From JBGSKV01 sp041740975 (GTDB taxonomy: Bacteria; Bdellovibrionota_B; Oligoflexia; Oligoflexales; JALZUQ01), in contig JBGSKV010000043.1 of NCBI GenBank assembly GCA_041740975.1, positions 1-22,453 of the forward strand: a stretch of DNA of 22,453 nt. The letters run 5' to 3'. The position numbers were made by a program, and so were the translations under genes. The notes beneath the pieces are model-generated. The model worked only from the letters and a program-made list of their open reading frames with translations, did no database searches and was not told where the DNA came from. The first letter of the stretch is position 1; each line of letters opens with the position of its first letter. Shown piece by piece: positions 1 to 7,734 of this stretch.

Positions 1-1
1 A

Positions 2-61
2 GCCACTGCTGGTGAATTCGCACCGCAAGCTACGAAAACCCGTTCAAAACCTAAGAAGTAA
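2..61 (+). CDS. C-terminal end of an unidentified protein (partial)
   Basis: The only open reading frame at the left edge reads through 19 codons and ends in TAA at 59-61; the start lies outside the window. The visible tail is lysine/arginine rich (ending TKTRSKPKK), as seen in nucleic-acid-binding or ribosome-associated proteins, but that is too little to name it. Two further in-frame codons downstream are TTA and a second TAA (65-67), the latter lying inside the palindrome that begins at 62. The gene converges on the EF-hand lipoprotein gene. Confidence 0.55.
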   Translation, partial: ATAGEFAPQATKTRSKPKK

Positions 62-167
62 TTATAATTCAGGGACACATAACTAATTTGTATAAATAAA
101 AAGCCCGAAGTTTTCAGACTTCGGGCTTTTTATTTATACAAATTAGTTATGTGTCCCTGAATTATAA
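62..167. repeat. Long perfect palindrome, copy A (dispersed element with terminator core)
   Basis: Positions 62-111 pair perfectly with 118-167 (50 bp, 6-nt loop). The inner 40 nt of each arm (71-110 and 119-158) are identical to the arms of the copy at 13297-13413. The outer 9 bp (62-70 and 159-167) are also perfectly palindromic but have a different sequence from the other copy. The right arm contains the stop codon (162-164) and the last leucine codon (165-167) of the minus-strand lipoprotein gene. The mirror of that stop is an in-frame TAA at 65-67 behind the plus-strand gene. It sits exactly between two convergent genes. Confidence 0.9.
98..131. terminator. Bidirectional intrinsic terminator inside palindrome A
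   Basis: The centre of the palindrome is a G+C-rich stem (GCCCGAAG paired with CTTCGGGC) flanked by AAAAA on the left and TTTTT on the right. That makes a canonical Rho-independent terminator in both directions, serving both converging genes. Confidence 0.85.
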
Positions 168-1463
168 AGTGCGAAACCAAACATCAAAGATGCGGTAGTT
201 CAGACCATTCAACATACTCACGATGGAGCGTTGAGCCGTAATGTTTCCGTAAGCATCGATATCGAACATATCGACATAATTTAAATGAATCTTGGCGACA
301 CCCAAATCAGGAAGTGAGATAAGCTCCCCGCTATCAGCGACACCATTACGATTGTAGTCAAACCAGAAGCGAAGTTCACTGAAGACGCTGTCGCGTGCAT
401 CAATAACATCATCACCATGGTCGTTGTACTTGTCGAGGGCATGGAAACCATTTTCCGACGATTTGCCATCTGGACCGATCGTGTTGTTTCCGAACAACTC
501 ATGAACGTTGTCGATCGAGCCGTTTTTGTTGCGGTCTAAAACTAAAAGTCCGGTGGATTTATTTTCCGGCCAAGAGATACGAGATTGCTCGCCTTCACCT
601 TTAATATCAAACTTGATGCCGTTCTCTTGTGAGCTAAGTTCGATTTTTTTGTCCGACATTTCAATCATCAAAGGAGAGTGCACACAATCCTTTGCAATCA
701 ATCCACCACTACCACCAATGATGGAGCCGAGCTGCCTCACAGACGTTTTGATACCTTCGCCTGGGGCGCCAGCAGAAGCGGGAACAATCGGTTTTCCACC
801 TTGGATTTTAAGAAGTGGAATTCCACCAATACGACCGTCACTTCCATCAGGCATGTTTCCAAAAGCCATCAAAAGCTTGATCGGGCCATTGCTCATTGGC
901 GAAAGAGATTGCGTGTACATATTAAATTGACTGGCAATACTTTGAATTGGGTAAAGCGGGTTATTGCAGTGGCCATTGGTACTGCAGAACATGACCGTAT
1001 AATTTCCATCAGGAACACTCGCAAAAATACCTTTTGGTAACTGCTGACTTCCAATCACACTTGAATACAAACTCGCATCGGTAAAAGTCTTCGACCAGTT
1101 ATAATTCAATGAGTAAACTTTCATGATCAAACCGGTGATGGAACGGTTTGGAACATCTAAAGGCTTACACACGCGGTTGATATAAACCGTTGGTTCGCTA
1201 GATACGGGCGTCGGAACGACTGGATTCGGAACAACCGGCGTCACAGGCGTCGTAGTGCCCGCAATCGGTGTATTGACAATAGGTGTTTGGGTTTGAGTCG
1301 GCTCTTGAAAGACAGGATCGTTTAACGATGGATATTCGTTTTGACTCAAAGGTTGACGTTTCTTTGTCGCCGGTGCTTGCAAAGGCTCTTGGGAAAATAT
1401 CCCTTCGCCGCAAGCGGTCAAAACCAAAAAAGACGCAAGATAGACGTACTTTGGACGTAACAT
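162..1463 (-). CDS. Lipoprotein with C-terminal EF-hand-like calcium-binding loops
   Basis: The 433-aa product starts with a lipoprotein signal (lipobox LTAC, Cys18), so it should be anchored to a membrane on the outer side of the inner membrane. Residues about 25-95 are a Pro/Thr/Val-rich linker. The middle part has cysteines and no family I recognise. The C-terminal 130 residues carry calcium-loop motifs: DRNKNGSID (310-318), a looser one near 344, and DYNRNGVADSGE (369-380), which fits the 12-residue EF-hand spacing with Glu at position 12. The same type of block is common in secreted RTX-like and adhesin proteins. AGAGG just upstream supports the ATG at 1463. The last codons lie inside the palindrome. 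The function is unknown. Confidence 0.85.
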   Translation of the reverse strand: MLRPKYVYLASFLVLTACGEGIFSQEPLQAPATKKRQPLSQNEYPSLNDPVFQEPTQTQTPIVNTPIAGTTTPVTPVVPNPVVPTPVSSEPTVYINRVCKPLDVPNRSITGLIMKVYSLNYNWSKTFTDASLYSSVIGSQQLPKGIFASVPDGNYTVMFCSTNGHCNNPLYPIQSIASQFNMYTQSLSPMSNGPIKLLMAFGNMPDGSDGRIGGIPLLKIQGGKPIVPASAGAPGEGIKTSVRQLGSIIGGSGGLIAKDCVHSPLMIEMSDKKIELSSQENGIKFDIKGEGEQSRISWPENKSTGLLVLDRNKNGSIDNVHELFGNNTIGPDGKSSENGFHALDKYNDHGDDVIDARDSVFSELRFWFDYNRNGVADSGELISLPDLGVAKIHLNYVDMFDIDAYGNITAQRSIVSMLNGLNYRIFDVWFRTL

Positions 1464-1770
1464 GAAAACCTCTAATAAATATGATTTGTCTTAAGAACAA
1501 TATCGGCCCAAAGCCTCCCAAAGCTGACCAAAGCCAATAAACCAAGTGTTTATGAAGGCTTAGAAACGGATTTTCGCGAAGATTCGGCCAATCTTACGTC
1601 AGCTACGCAAACAGCGCGGTTACCGATGCCAAACTTCAACATTTGGGCTGGACATCAAATCCTTTTTATCAATCCGAACAAAACTTTTTTAAAAAAATAT
1701 TCATAAATAAAAATAAACACCGCGATAACCTTCCCACTCAATTCGGAAATTTAAATTTTATAAATTTATT

Positions 1771-1798
1771 TTCACAAAGTTCCGATAATGGCGATAAG
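1771..1798 (+). promoter_or_regulatory. Candidate promoter in the 1464-1832 divergent intergenic region
   Basis: The 369-nt gap between the divergent lipoprotein genes holds no convincing gene. Its right half (about 1676-1770) is very AT rich, as an UP-element or curved DNA would be. It is followed by TTCACA (1771-1776), a 16-nt spacer and GATAAG (1793-1798), a plausible sigma-70-type pair 35 nt before the start codon at 1833. No clear promoter was found for the minus-strand gene. The match is moderate and made by eye. Confidence 0.35.
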
Positions 1799-1832
1799 TC
1801 ATATTTTCAAATAATTTTAGAGGGAAGTGAAA

Positions 1833-2477
1833 ATGAAATGTTTATTTCTATTTTCTTGCGTTTCTTTTTTGGCTTTAGGCTGCGGTCAGAGCAAGTTTGG
1901 CGGAAAATCAGCCGATAGTAAGCCGAAATCTCCTGAGAAACAAGTCGTAGTCCCTCAGCCCGTTTGCGATAAAACGTCTGAACTTGGAATTGACGATATG
2001 GAGGAGATCCCATTTGAAAAAAGCCAAGACGGTAATGATAGTCCCACATCAAAAAATGGATTTGTCGGGAATGTCGAATATTCGTTTAAGTTTAAAAATT
2101 TGAAAAAAGAGACTCTCGAAACTTATGATTTTGCGATCGAATATAAGCAACATTCCAAAGACTTCTTTAATATCAAATATGAAGTTCTTACACAGGCAAA
2201 TGAAGAGAATTGCGCACATTTTGACGTAATTCTTAAGGCTTCGTATGACTACGAAGGCAAAATCGGCATGAAAGAATCTGATGTGGTTTTATATGAAGAA
2301 CAACACATCGTGTTTGATATTGTCCATAAAAAGGAAGAAACGACCATTATTCGTGGCGTCAATGGTGATTTTTACCATTACAAATTAGATTCAAGTTATT
2401 TTAGTAGTTTGAAACCTGGCGAATACCCTGAGCCTACTTATTTTTGTACAGGCGTACAGGCTTTCCCTTGCGAATAA
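1833..2477 (+). CDS. Orphan lipoprotein
   Basis: The product is about 214 aa. It begins with a type II signal peptide (MKCLFLFSCVSFLALGC, Cys17), followed by a short Lys/Ser/Pro linker and then an acidic, soluble domain with few cysteines and many Asp/Glu/Lys residues. I do not recognise a family. An upstream in-frame GTG at 1827 is possible, but AGAGGGA (1819-1825) is placed correctly (7 nt) only for the ATG at 1833, which also gives the cleaner signal peptide. It appears to be a single-gene unit with its own promoter and terminator. Confidence 0.75.
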   Translation: MKCLFLFSCVSFLALGCGQSKFGGKSADSKPKSPEKQVVVPQPVCDKTSELGIDDMEEIPFEKSQDGNDSPTSKNGFVGNVEYSFKFKNLKKETLETYDFAIEYKQHSKDFFNIKYEVLTQANEENCAHFDVILKASYDYEGKIGMKESDVVLYEEQHIVFDIVHKKEETTIIRGVNGDFYHYKLDSSYFSSLKPGEYPEPTYFCTGVQAFPCE

Positions 2478-2547
2478 TATTGCTTTCCAGAACTGTGAAG
2501 ACATTGACTTTTTAGTTGGGTTTAAATATACGATTGACGCTAGCTAT

Positions 2548-2577
2548 AAAGAACTGTCAAAAAGTTGGCGGTTCTTT
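2548..2577 (+). terminator. Hairpin, probable weak terminator of the orphan lipoprotein gene
   Basis: AAAGAACTGTC (2548-2558) pairs with GGCGGTTCTTT (2567-2577) over 11 bp, two of them G-U, with an 8-nt loop. The 3' side runs into a T-rich stretch but not a pure T tract. A second short perfect hairpin (GAAGAA/TTCTTC, 2617-2634) sits directly before the ribosome binding site of the next gene. Confidence 0.45.
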
Positions 2578-2647
2578 ATCATTCTTTAGCACTTAAAGAA
2601 TTTCTATTATTGCCGAGAAGAAGGTTAATTCTTCCAGGATAAATCTT

Positions 2648-3232
2648 ATGAATTCTAGTTGGACGCCAAGTCACGCTATCCGCCTCAAAGTCTTTCTAAC
2701 TTTGGTATGTTGCGCTATGGCTGCGGATTATCTCGAAGCACAGACGGTTCCCTTTCCAACTGCAAAGAAAGCTGCCCCAGCGGCGGCCGCTCCTAAAGCG
2801 ACCGCGCCAGCTGTGAAAGGCAATTCAAAAGGCCAACCTTGCGACGCTGATTTCAATGGCGATAAGATCAAAGATAGCTGCATTCTTTCGGCAAGCGCAA
2901 AAGCGGTCACGCTCACAGTAAAACTAAAGAAAAATGAAGAACCTAAAATCATCGCCTTCGGCGTAGGAACGAAAGCCCAGAACTCTTTTTGCACAAGCTC
3001 GGTCACCGCACAGCTGGAAAGCCCAGTCATGCCACTGGATTCTTTCTGCCCACCATCCAACAAATCAGTTCCTTGCGAAAAACTTCGCGCGGCCAATAAA
3101 CCTCTTCAAGGCTTGGCAAAACGCGGCGGTAAAGGTTTAGTCTTGAGCGATGGCAAATGTGACAAAATCCATGTGCACTGGAGTGAGACTCGACAGAAAT
3201 TCGATTGGTGGCGCAACAAGTCCGCGCACTAG
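2648..3232 (+). CDS. Secreted small protein with Ala/Pro linker and calcium-loop-like motif
   Basis: The product is 194 aa. Residues 1-31 look like a signal peptide with a long n-region, followed by an Ala/Pro/Lys linker (about 38-60) and a globular domain with six cysteines, consistent with disulfides in the periplasm. DADFNGDKIKDSC resembles the Asp-Asn-Gly-Asp calcium loop of VCBS/FG-GAP-type repeats. The C-terminus is basic and aromatic (QKFDWWRNK). The start is supported by AGGA at 2636-2639. I know of no named family for it. It converges on the SGNH hydrolase gene 16 nt away with no obvious terminator. Confidence 0.7.
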   Translation: MNSSWTPSHAIRLKVFLTLVCCAMAADYLEAQTVPFPTAKKAAPAAAAPKATAPAVKGNSKGQPCDADFNGDKIKDSCILSASAKAVTLTVKLKKNEEPKIIAFGVGTKAQNSFCTSSVTAQLESPVMPLDSFCPPSNKSVPCEKLRAANKPLQGLAKRGGKGLVLSDGKCDKIHVHWSETRQKFDWWRNKSAH

Positions 3233-3248
3233 CGCGAGAAAGTGCCAA

Positions 3249-4262
3249 TTAGGGCGCGACTACACTAGCGGCAAGGTCAAGATGGCCCTGAGCGTTGAGA
3301 TGCAAGCAATCCGGACCTAATCTTTCCGGCGTCAATTTGAAATCCGCAATATCATCCCTGTAAACCAAAACCGTTTGCTTCTGTTTTTTGCTGAGGTCTT
3401 TCACTATCTCTGCTAATTTCTGCCTATACTCGCGCAACCGATTTGATATCGCAGTCAGGTTGGACTGATTGACAGATTTCGCATCTTTACCGGCACTATC
3501 CACCAGAGCGGAACAGTAGACCCCTGGATACATCATAAACAAAGCAGCCCTGGGAGATCCCGAAGGCATATTTTCAAAGTTTTGATTGGCGATTTCTCGG
3601 CAGGTTTTCTGTTGATCACCATAGGGAGTTGGCCGATCCAAAACATCTGCGTTCATCACCTGGGTGACATTCAGTGGAGCCCAGATTTCGATAGTAGAAT
3701 TCTCGGGGAATTTGGCATGACCCAAAAAATACTGCAAAGCATCTGTCCAGTGGCGCTGATAAAAATCAGCAGTGGTGAGCATATTGATATTCGGCGCGCA
3801 TACGTCCATAAGACTAAAAAAGAAAATCGTTTTTTGCGGGGCATGACCATTTGTGTGTTTCAGTAGTGATTTCACCTGTAGCAACGCGTCTGAAACGCTC
3901 GCTCCATCGCGAGCCATGATTTTGACTTCCGTCGGACTCAATTCATTTTGCTTGGAATAAGGCAAAATCCAGGAATGATCCGGTCGGTCCAAGTACACCT
4001 GGGTGAAAGCGGCCAAGGCATTCTTCAACACCCAAAACGGAGCCGACTGAAACTCTACCGGGTCAGGCAAGCTCAGGCGCAAATCTGAGTTTTTGTTGTC
4101 TTCATTGTTTAAAAGCACGCTCATGTCATCGGGATTGAGTGTGACACCGGGTTCAGTCCAAGCTCCGGTCGCAAAACTATCGCCAATAACAGCCAGCTTA
4201 ACTTCGGCGTGACTTTCCACCGCCAAAGCAAAATAAAGTAAAACACCTACTAATTTATTCAT
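3249..4262 (-). CDS. Periplasmic SGNH/GDSL-family hydrolase
   Basis: The 337-aa product has a Sec signal peptide (about residues 1-19). Block I of SGNH hydrolases is GDSF (27-30) with nucleophile Ser29, and block V is DCLH (318-321), giving the Asp/His pair. The family comprises esterases, lipases and carbohydrate deacetylases; the substrate cannot be told from sequence. The middle region (FFSLMDVCAPN) probably supplies the oxyanion-hole Asn. Its ATG overlaps the TGA of uridine kinase (ATGA, 4259-4262), so the two are translationally coupled. This is an odd pairing of an exported esterase with a cytosolic kinase. It could be a lipase of unrelated function that shares the promoter. Confidence 0.8.
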   Translation of the reverse strand: MNKLVGVLLYFALAVESHAEVKLAVIGDSFATGAWTEPGVTLNPDDMSVLLNNEDNKNSDLRLSLPDPVEFQSAPFWVLKNALAAFTQVYLDRPDHSWILPYSKQNELSPTEVKIMARDGASVSDALLQVKSLLKHTNGHAPQKTIFFFSLMDVCAPNINMLTTADFYQRHWTDALQYFLGHAKFPENSTIEIWAPLNVTQVMNADVLDRPTPYGDQQKTCREIANQNFENMPSGSPRAALFMMYPGVYCSALVDSAGKDAKSVNQSNLTAISNRLREYRQKLAEIVKDLSKKQKQTVLVYRDDIADFKLTPERLGPDCLHLNAQGHLDLAASVVAP

Positions 4263-4897
4263 ACCGCACTCGCTGATTTACCTAGGCATTTACTCCGAAG
4301 TAGATTTGCCAAATTCGCAATTTTTGTTTCGTCTCGGTCGATCCATTCCACAACTATGTCGGCGATGTTCTTGGTCGGGCCAACGTAGGTTTCATGCATG
4401 GGACGAACGGTATTCAAGTACTGGCTAATGACGTTTTCCACCGAGCGACCACGTTCGGCAACATCTCTTTGCAATCTTCGCAAAATGCGAATGTCACTAG
4501 GAACGTCAATGTAAATACTGAGATCGAAAGAATTCAGAAGCTCTCTATCGGACAACGAAAGAATTCCGTCAAAAAAGATGATCGGTTTCGGCAAGAGTTT
4601 TTCGGTCTTCGATGATCGGGTGTGCGTCGCAAAATCATAGGTCGGTCTATCGATGGGTAGGCCATGGGCTAAACTTGCCATTTGTTTGCGAAGTAATGCG
4701 CCGTCTAGAGCACCCGGATGGTCGAAATTTCTGCTTTCTCTTTCAGCAAGGAAGAGATGCGAAAGATCCAGATAATAATGGTCTTGGCTGACGACCAGAA
4801 CGCCAATATCGCTTAAATGCTGCTCCAGTTGCCGTACAACTGTTGTTTTACCCGATCCCGAGCCTCCTCCCACTGCAACCATCAAGGGCTTAAGCAT
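4259..4897 (-). CDS. udk: Uridine kinase
   Basis: The product phosphorylates uridine (and cytidine) to the monophosphate in the cytosol. The 212 aa match the normal family length. The P-loop is GGSGSGKT (11-18). SQDHYY, the substrate-loop motif NFDHPGALD, PTYDFATHTR, and the basic lid RRLQRDVAERGRS followed by TVRPMH are all typical of bacterial Udk. It is transcribed divergently from the URC operon across a 100-bp gap (4898-4997) and is followed by the coupled SGNH hydrolase. Placed here it would feed uridine into the UMP pool that the URC enzymes degrade. A GGAG lies 12 nt before the start, a rather long spacing. Confidence 0.92.
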   Translation of the reverse strand: MLKPLMVAVGGGSGSGKTTVVRQLEQHLSDIGVLVVSQDHYYLDLSHLFLAERESRNFDHPGALDGALLRKQMASLAHGLPIDRPTYDFATHTRSSKTEKLLPKPIIFFDGILSLSDRELLNSFDLSIYIDVPSDIRILRRLQRDVAERGRSVENVISQYLNTVRPMHETYVGPTKNIADIVVEWIDRDETKIANLANLLRSKCLGKSASAV

Positions 4898-4997
4898 AAA
4901 ATCTATAAACTCCAGTGCCGAAGTGAGTTGAACGAACTGCTACCTATTGCTACAACATTACTCTTATTCAAGCTATCGCAAATGCCTGGGAGCCTGC

Positions 4998-6473
4998 ATG
5001 AATATTGTACAAATGTTGAAACCGTTAGATTGCGCTCACTTCATCAAAGGTGAGTGGATTGGTGCGGGTAAGAATACGCAACCGGTTGTGAGTCCTTATT
5101 ATGGCGAAGCCATCGGCACAGTGCCGATAGCGACGAAAGAACTCGTCCAACAAACCGTCGCCACAGCGAAAGCCGCTTCAAACAGTTGGCGCACGACGCC
5201 TATAAAAGAACGCGTCCAAGTTTTGGATCGCTTTCGACTTTTAGTTTTGGCGAACATTGATGCGATTGCTCAAACCGTTGCGCTCGAATCCGGCAAAACT
5301 GTGGACGAAGGCAAAGCCGGAATTCTCAAAGGAATCGAAGTGTGTGAGTTCGCGATTAGCCTCGCCAACATGGAATCGGGTGGATCCGTCGAAGTGAGCC
5401 GCGGTGTGAAGTGTGAATACCGCCGTGAAGCTTTAGGGGTTGTTTGTGGCATCGCGCCTTTTAATTTTCCGGCGATGGTTCCCATGTGGATGTACCCGAT
5501 AGCCATTGCTCTCGGAAATGCTTTTATTTTGAAACCCTCCGAAAAGGTTCCGTTAACGAGCCAGCTCATGGCTAAGTATATGAAAGAGGCGGGTCTTCCG
5601 GCGGGCGTTTTTTCTATTTTGAATGGTGACAAAGAGACAGTGATGGATTTGATTTCGCATCCGGATGTTGCGGCCGTGGGATTTGTCGGCTCGACTCCTG
5701 TCGCCAAAAAAGTTTATCAAACGGCTACGGCTCTTGGAAAACGGGCGCTCTGTTTGGGTGGAGCAAAAAATTATTTAATAGTTATGCCCGATGCAGACGA
5801 AGGTGTGACCGTGGACGGCGTCGTAAAATCTTTTACGGGTTGTGCGGGGCAACGTTGTATGGCCGCTAGCCTAATGATCACCGTTGGCAGCGCCAAATCG
5901 ATTGTTGGAAAAATAAAAGATCATGCTGCCAAGATGAAGCTAGGTACTGACATGGGAGCTATCATAGACGCGAGCAGCCGAGAACGCTTGCAGAAAGCCA
6001 TCGGCAGAGCAAAAGACGAAGGCGCTACCTTATTATTGGATGGTCGTGAAGCGACGCCGCCAGATTCTTATAAAAAAGGCAGCTGGTTGGCACCGACAAT
6101 CATTAGCCAGGCACGTCCTGACATGGACTGCGCGCAAAGCGAGTTGTTTGGCCCCGTTCTGACTGTGCTCGAGGTGGAAACACTTGAGCAAGCTATGGAC
6201 CTAGAAAACAAATCACCGTTTGGCAATGCGACATCTGTTTTTACAAACAACGGCGCTGCGGCACAGTACGTGGCTAACCGCGCCAGCAATGGTATGATCG
6301 GGGTGAATATTGGCGTTCCGGTTCCTCGTGAACCGTTTTCTTTTGGTGGGACGAAAGAATCCAAGTTTGGCCAAGGTGACATCACGGGTCAAGGCAGCTT
6401 GGATCTTTGGTCCAATATGAAAAAAATCACAACAAAGTGGCAACAGCAGTTTGACAACAATTGGATGAGTTAA
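4998..6473 (+). CDS. mmsA: CoA-acylating (methyl)malonate-semialdehyde dehydrogenase
   Basis: The enzyme oxidises (methyl)malonate semialdehyde with NAD+ and CoA to acetyl- or propionyl-CoA plus CO2. The 491-aa product has the aldehyde dehydrogenase fold: APFNFPAMVPMWMYPIAIA, FILKPSEKVP, GFVGSTPVAKK, and the catalytic cysteine in GQRCMA (Cys287), the form specific to the MMSDH branch. It has the C-terminal FSFGGTKESKFG motif. The frame is open up to 4947, but GGGAG at 4987-4991 favours ATG 4998, which gives the usual length. URC1 follows after one base, so it is the first gene of the uracil operon. Its likely job is to convert the three-carbon remnant of uracil to acetyl-CoA. Confidence 0.9.
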   Translation: MNIVQMLKPLDCAHFIKGEWIGAGKNTQPVVSPYYGEAIGTVPIATKELVQQTVATAKAASNSWRTTPIKERVQVLDRFRLLVLANIDAIAQTVALESGKTVDEGKAGILKGIEVCEFAISLANMESGGSVEVSRGVKCEYRREALGVVCGIAPFNFPAMVPMWMYPIAIALGNAFILKPSEKVPLTSQLMAKYMKEAGLPAGVFSILNGDKETVMDLISHPDVAAVGFVGSTPVAKKVYQTATALGKRALCLGGAKNYLIVMPDADEGVTVDGVVKSFTGCAGQRCMAASLMITVGSAKSIVGKIKDHAAKMKLGTDMGAIIDASSRERLQKAIGRAKDEGATLLLDGREATPPDSYKKGSWLAPTIISQARPDMDCAQSELFGPVLTVLEVETLEQAMDLENKSPFGNATSVFTNNGAAAQYVANRASNGMIGVNIGVPVPREPFSFGGTKESKFGQGDITGQGSLDLWSNMKKITTKWQQQFDNNWMS

Positions 6474-6474
6474 C

Positions 6475-7734
6475 ATGGCTATCAAATCAAAACTTAAACA
6501 CATTATTTTAACTTCGCATCCAGGCTCAAGCCCCGATCAACCCGTCAAAATCAATTGGGGCGCCAAGAACCCTGAGGATCGCGGTCCGGTCATTGCGGTA
6601 TCGGCAACAAACAGTGGTGAGCGAAACGCGATTGGTTCACACTCAGGATCGTACGCAATTTACCGAGCTCTCGCCGTTGCTGCGGGCGCACTGGATCCGG
6701 ATCATCGGCCGGATTTGACAGATACGTCTCCCACACACAAAATAGGTCCGCATCCGAGTTGGGGTGATCCGAAAAAAATCGTCTCGATAGATCCGTACGG
6801 ACATATTATTCAGGATGTGTTCTCGAAACATTTGGCTTCAGGTATTGATATTCGACCGACGATTGCGATTACTCAAGCACATATTCAAATCCCAGAGTTT
6901 AGCAAACGTGTTGCCGACGGCCGCATCAAGGCTGATGGCAAAGTCGTGAAGAAAAATGGCGACATTGTTGTAACCAAAGCAGCCATCGAACCGGTATGGT
7001 ATCTTCCCGGTATTGCCGAGCGTTTCAAATGTAAACTTCCAGAAATGCGTCGCGCGTTATTTGAGTTTACGGGAGGGATGTACCCAGAACTCATCACACG
7101 TCCTGATATCCAAATCTTTTTACCACCCATCGGCGGTTCAACTCTCTATATGATGGGCGATGTCGACAGTATTCCAGATCCGAATGTTCCGTTAACGGTA
7201 CGCGTGCACGATGAATGCAACGGCTCTGATGTTTTTGGCTCAGATATTTGTACCTGTCGTCCTTATCTTGTCCATGGCATTGAACTTGCGATCGAAACCG
7301 CTCAGCAAGGAGGTGCCGGGTTAATCGCTTACAACCGCAAAGAAGGCCGTGCCTTGGGCGAAGTGACGAAGTTCCTTGTCTACAATGCTCGTAAACGTCA
7401 AGCCGGTGGCGACAACGCCGCAAAATATTTCGTACGAACCGAATGTGTTGCGGGTGTTCAAGACATGCGTTTCCAAGAACTCATGCCAGATGTCTTGCAT
7501 TGGCTAGGCATAACCAAAATCGACCGTTTTGTGTCGATGAGCAATATGAAATATAACGCCGTTACGGGTAGCGGCATTGAAATCGTTCAGCGCGTCACAA
7601 TCCCGGATGAAATGATTCCGGAAGACGCACGCGTCGAAATGGAAGCCAAAAAAGCCGCGGGATATTTCACGCAAGGTGACATTCTCGACGAACGCGAATT
7701 GACAAACACTAAAGGCCGAAAACTCAATGAATGA
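6475..7734 (+). CDS. urc1: URC1: GTP cyclohydrolase II-like uracil catabolism protein
   Basis: The 419-aa product is twice the length of RibA. Residues 1 to about 225 form an extension found in the URC1 group. From about 240 on it is GTP cyclohydrolase II-like: three zinc cysteines Cys248, Cys259 and Cys261 (C-x10-C-x-C), YNRKEGRALG in place of the RQEGR motif, a Tyr in LVYNARK and an Arg in QDMRF that align with the RibA catalytic region. In yeast, URC1 is needed for uracil degradation by a route distinct from the reductive and Rut pathways; it is thought to open or attack the pyrimidine ring of a uridine nucleotide. Its position against URC4 and upp makes riboflavin synthesis unlikely. Start ATG lies one base after mmsA. 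Confidence 0.9.
   Translation: MAIKSKLKHIILTSHPGSSPDQPVKINWGAKNPEDRGPVIAVSATNSGERNAIGSHSGSYAIYRALAVAAGALDPDHRPDLTDTSPTHKIGPHPSWGDPKKIVSIDPYGHIIQDVFSKHLASGIDIRPTIAITQAHIQIPEFSKRVADGRIKADGKVVKKNGDIVVTKAAIEPVWYLPGIAERFKCKLPEMRRALFEFTGGMYPELITRPDIQIFLPPIGGSTLYMMGDVDSIPDPNVPLTVRVHDECNGSDVFGSDICTCRPYLVHGIELAIETAQQGGAGLIAYNRKEGRALGEVTKFLVYNARKRQAGGDNAAKYFVRTECVAGVQDMRFQELMPDVLHWLGITKIDRFVSMSNMKYNAVTGSGIEIVQRVTIPDEMIPEDARVEMEAKKAAGYFTQGDILDERELTNTKGRKLNE

Noticed and set aside
6475..7734. Annotation as riboflavin-pathway GTP cyclohydrolase II (ribA).
   Set aside because: The 240-residue N-terminal extension and the operon with DUF1688 and upp fit URC1; no riboflavin genes are nearby.
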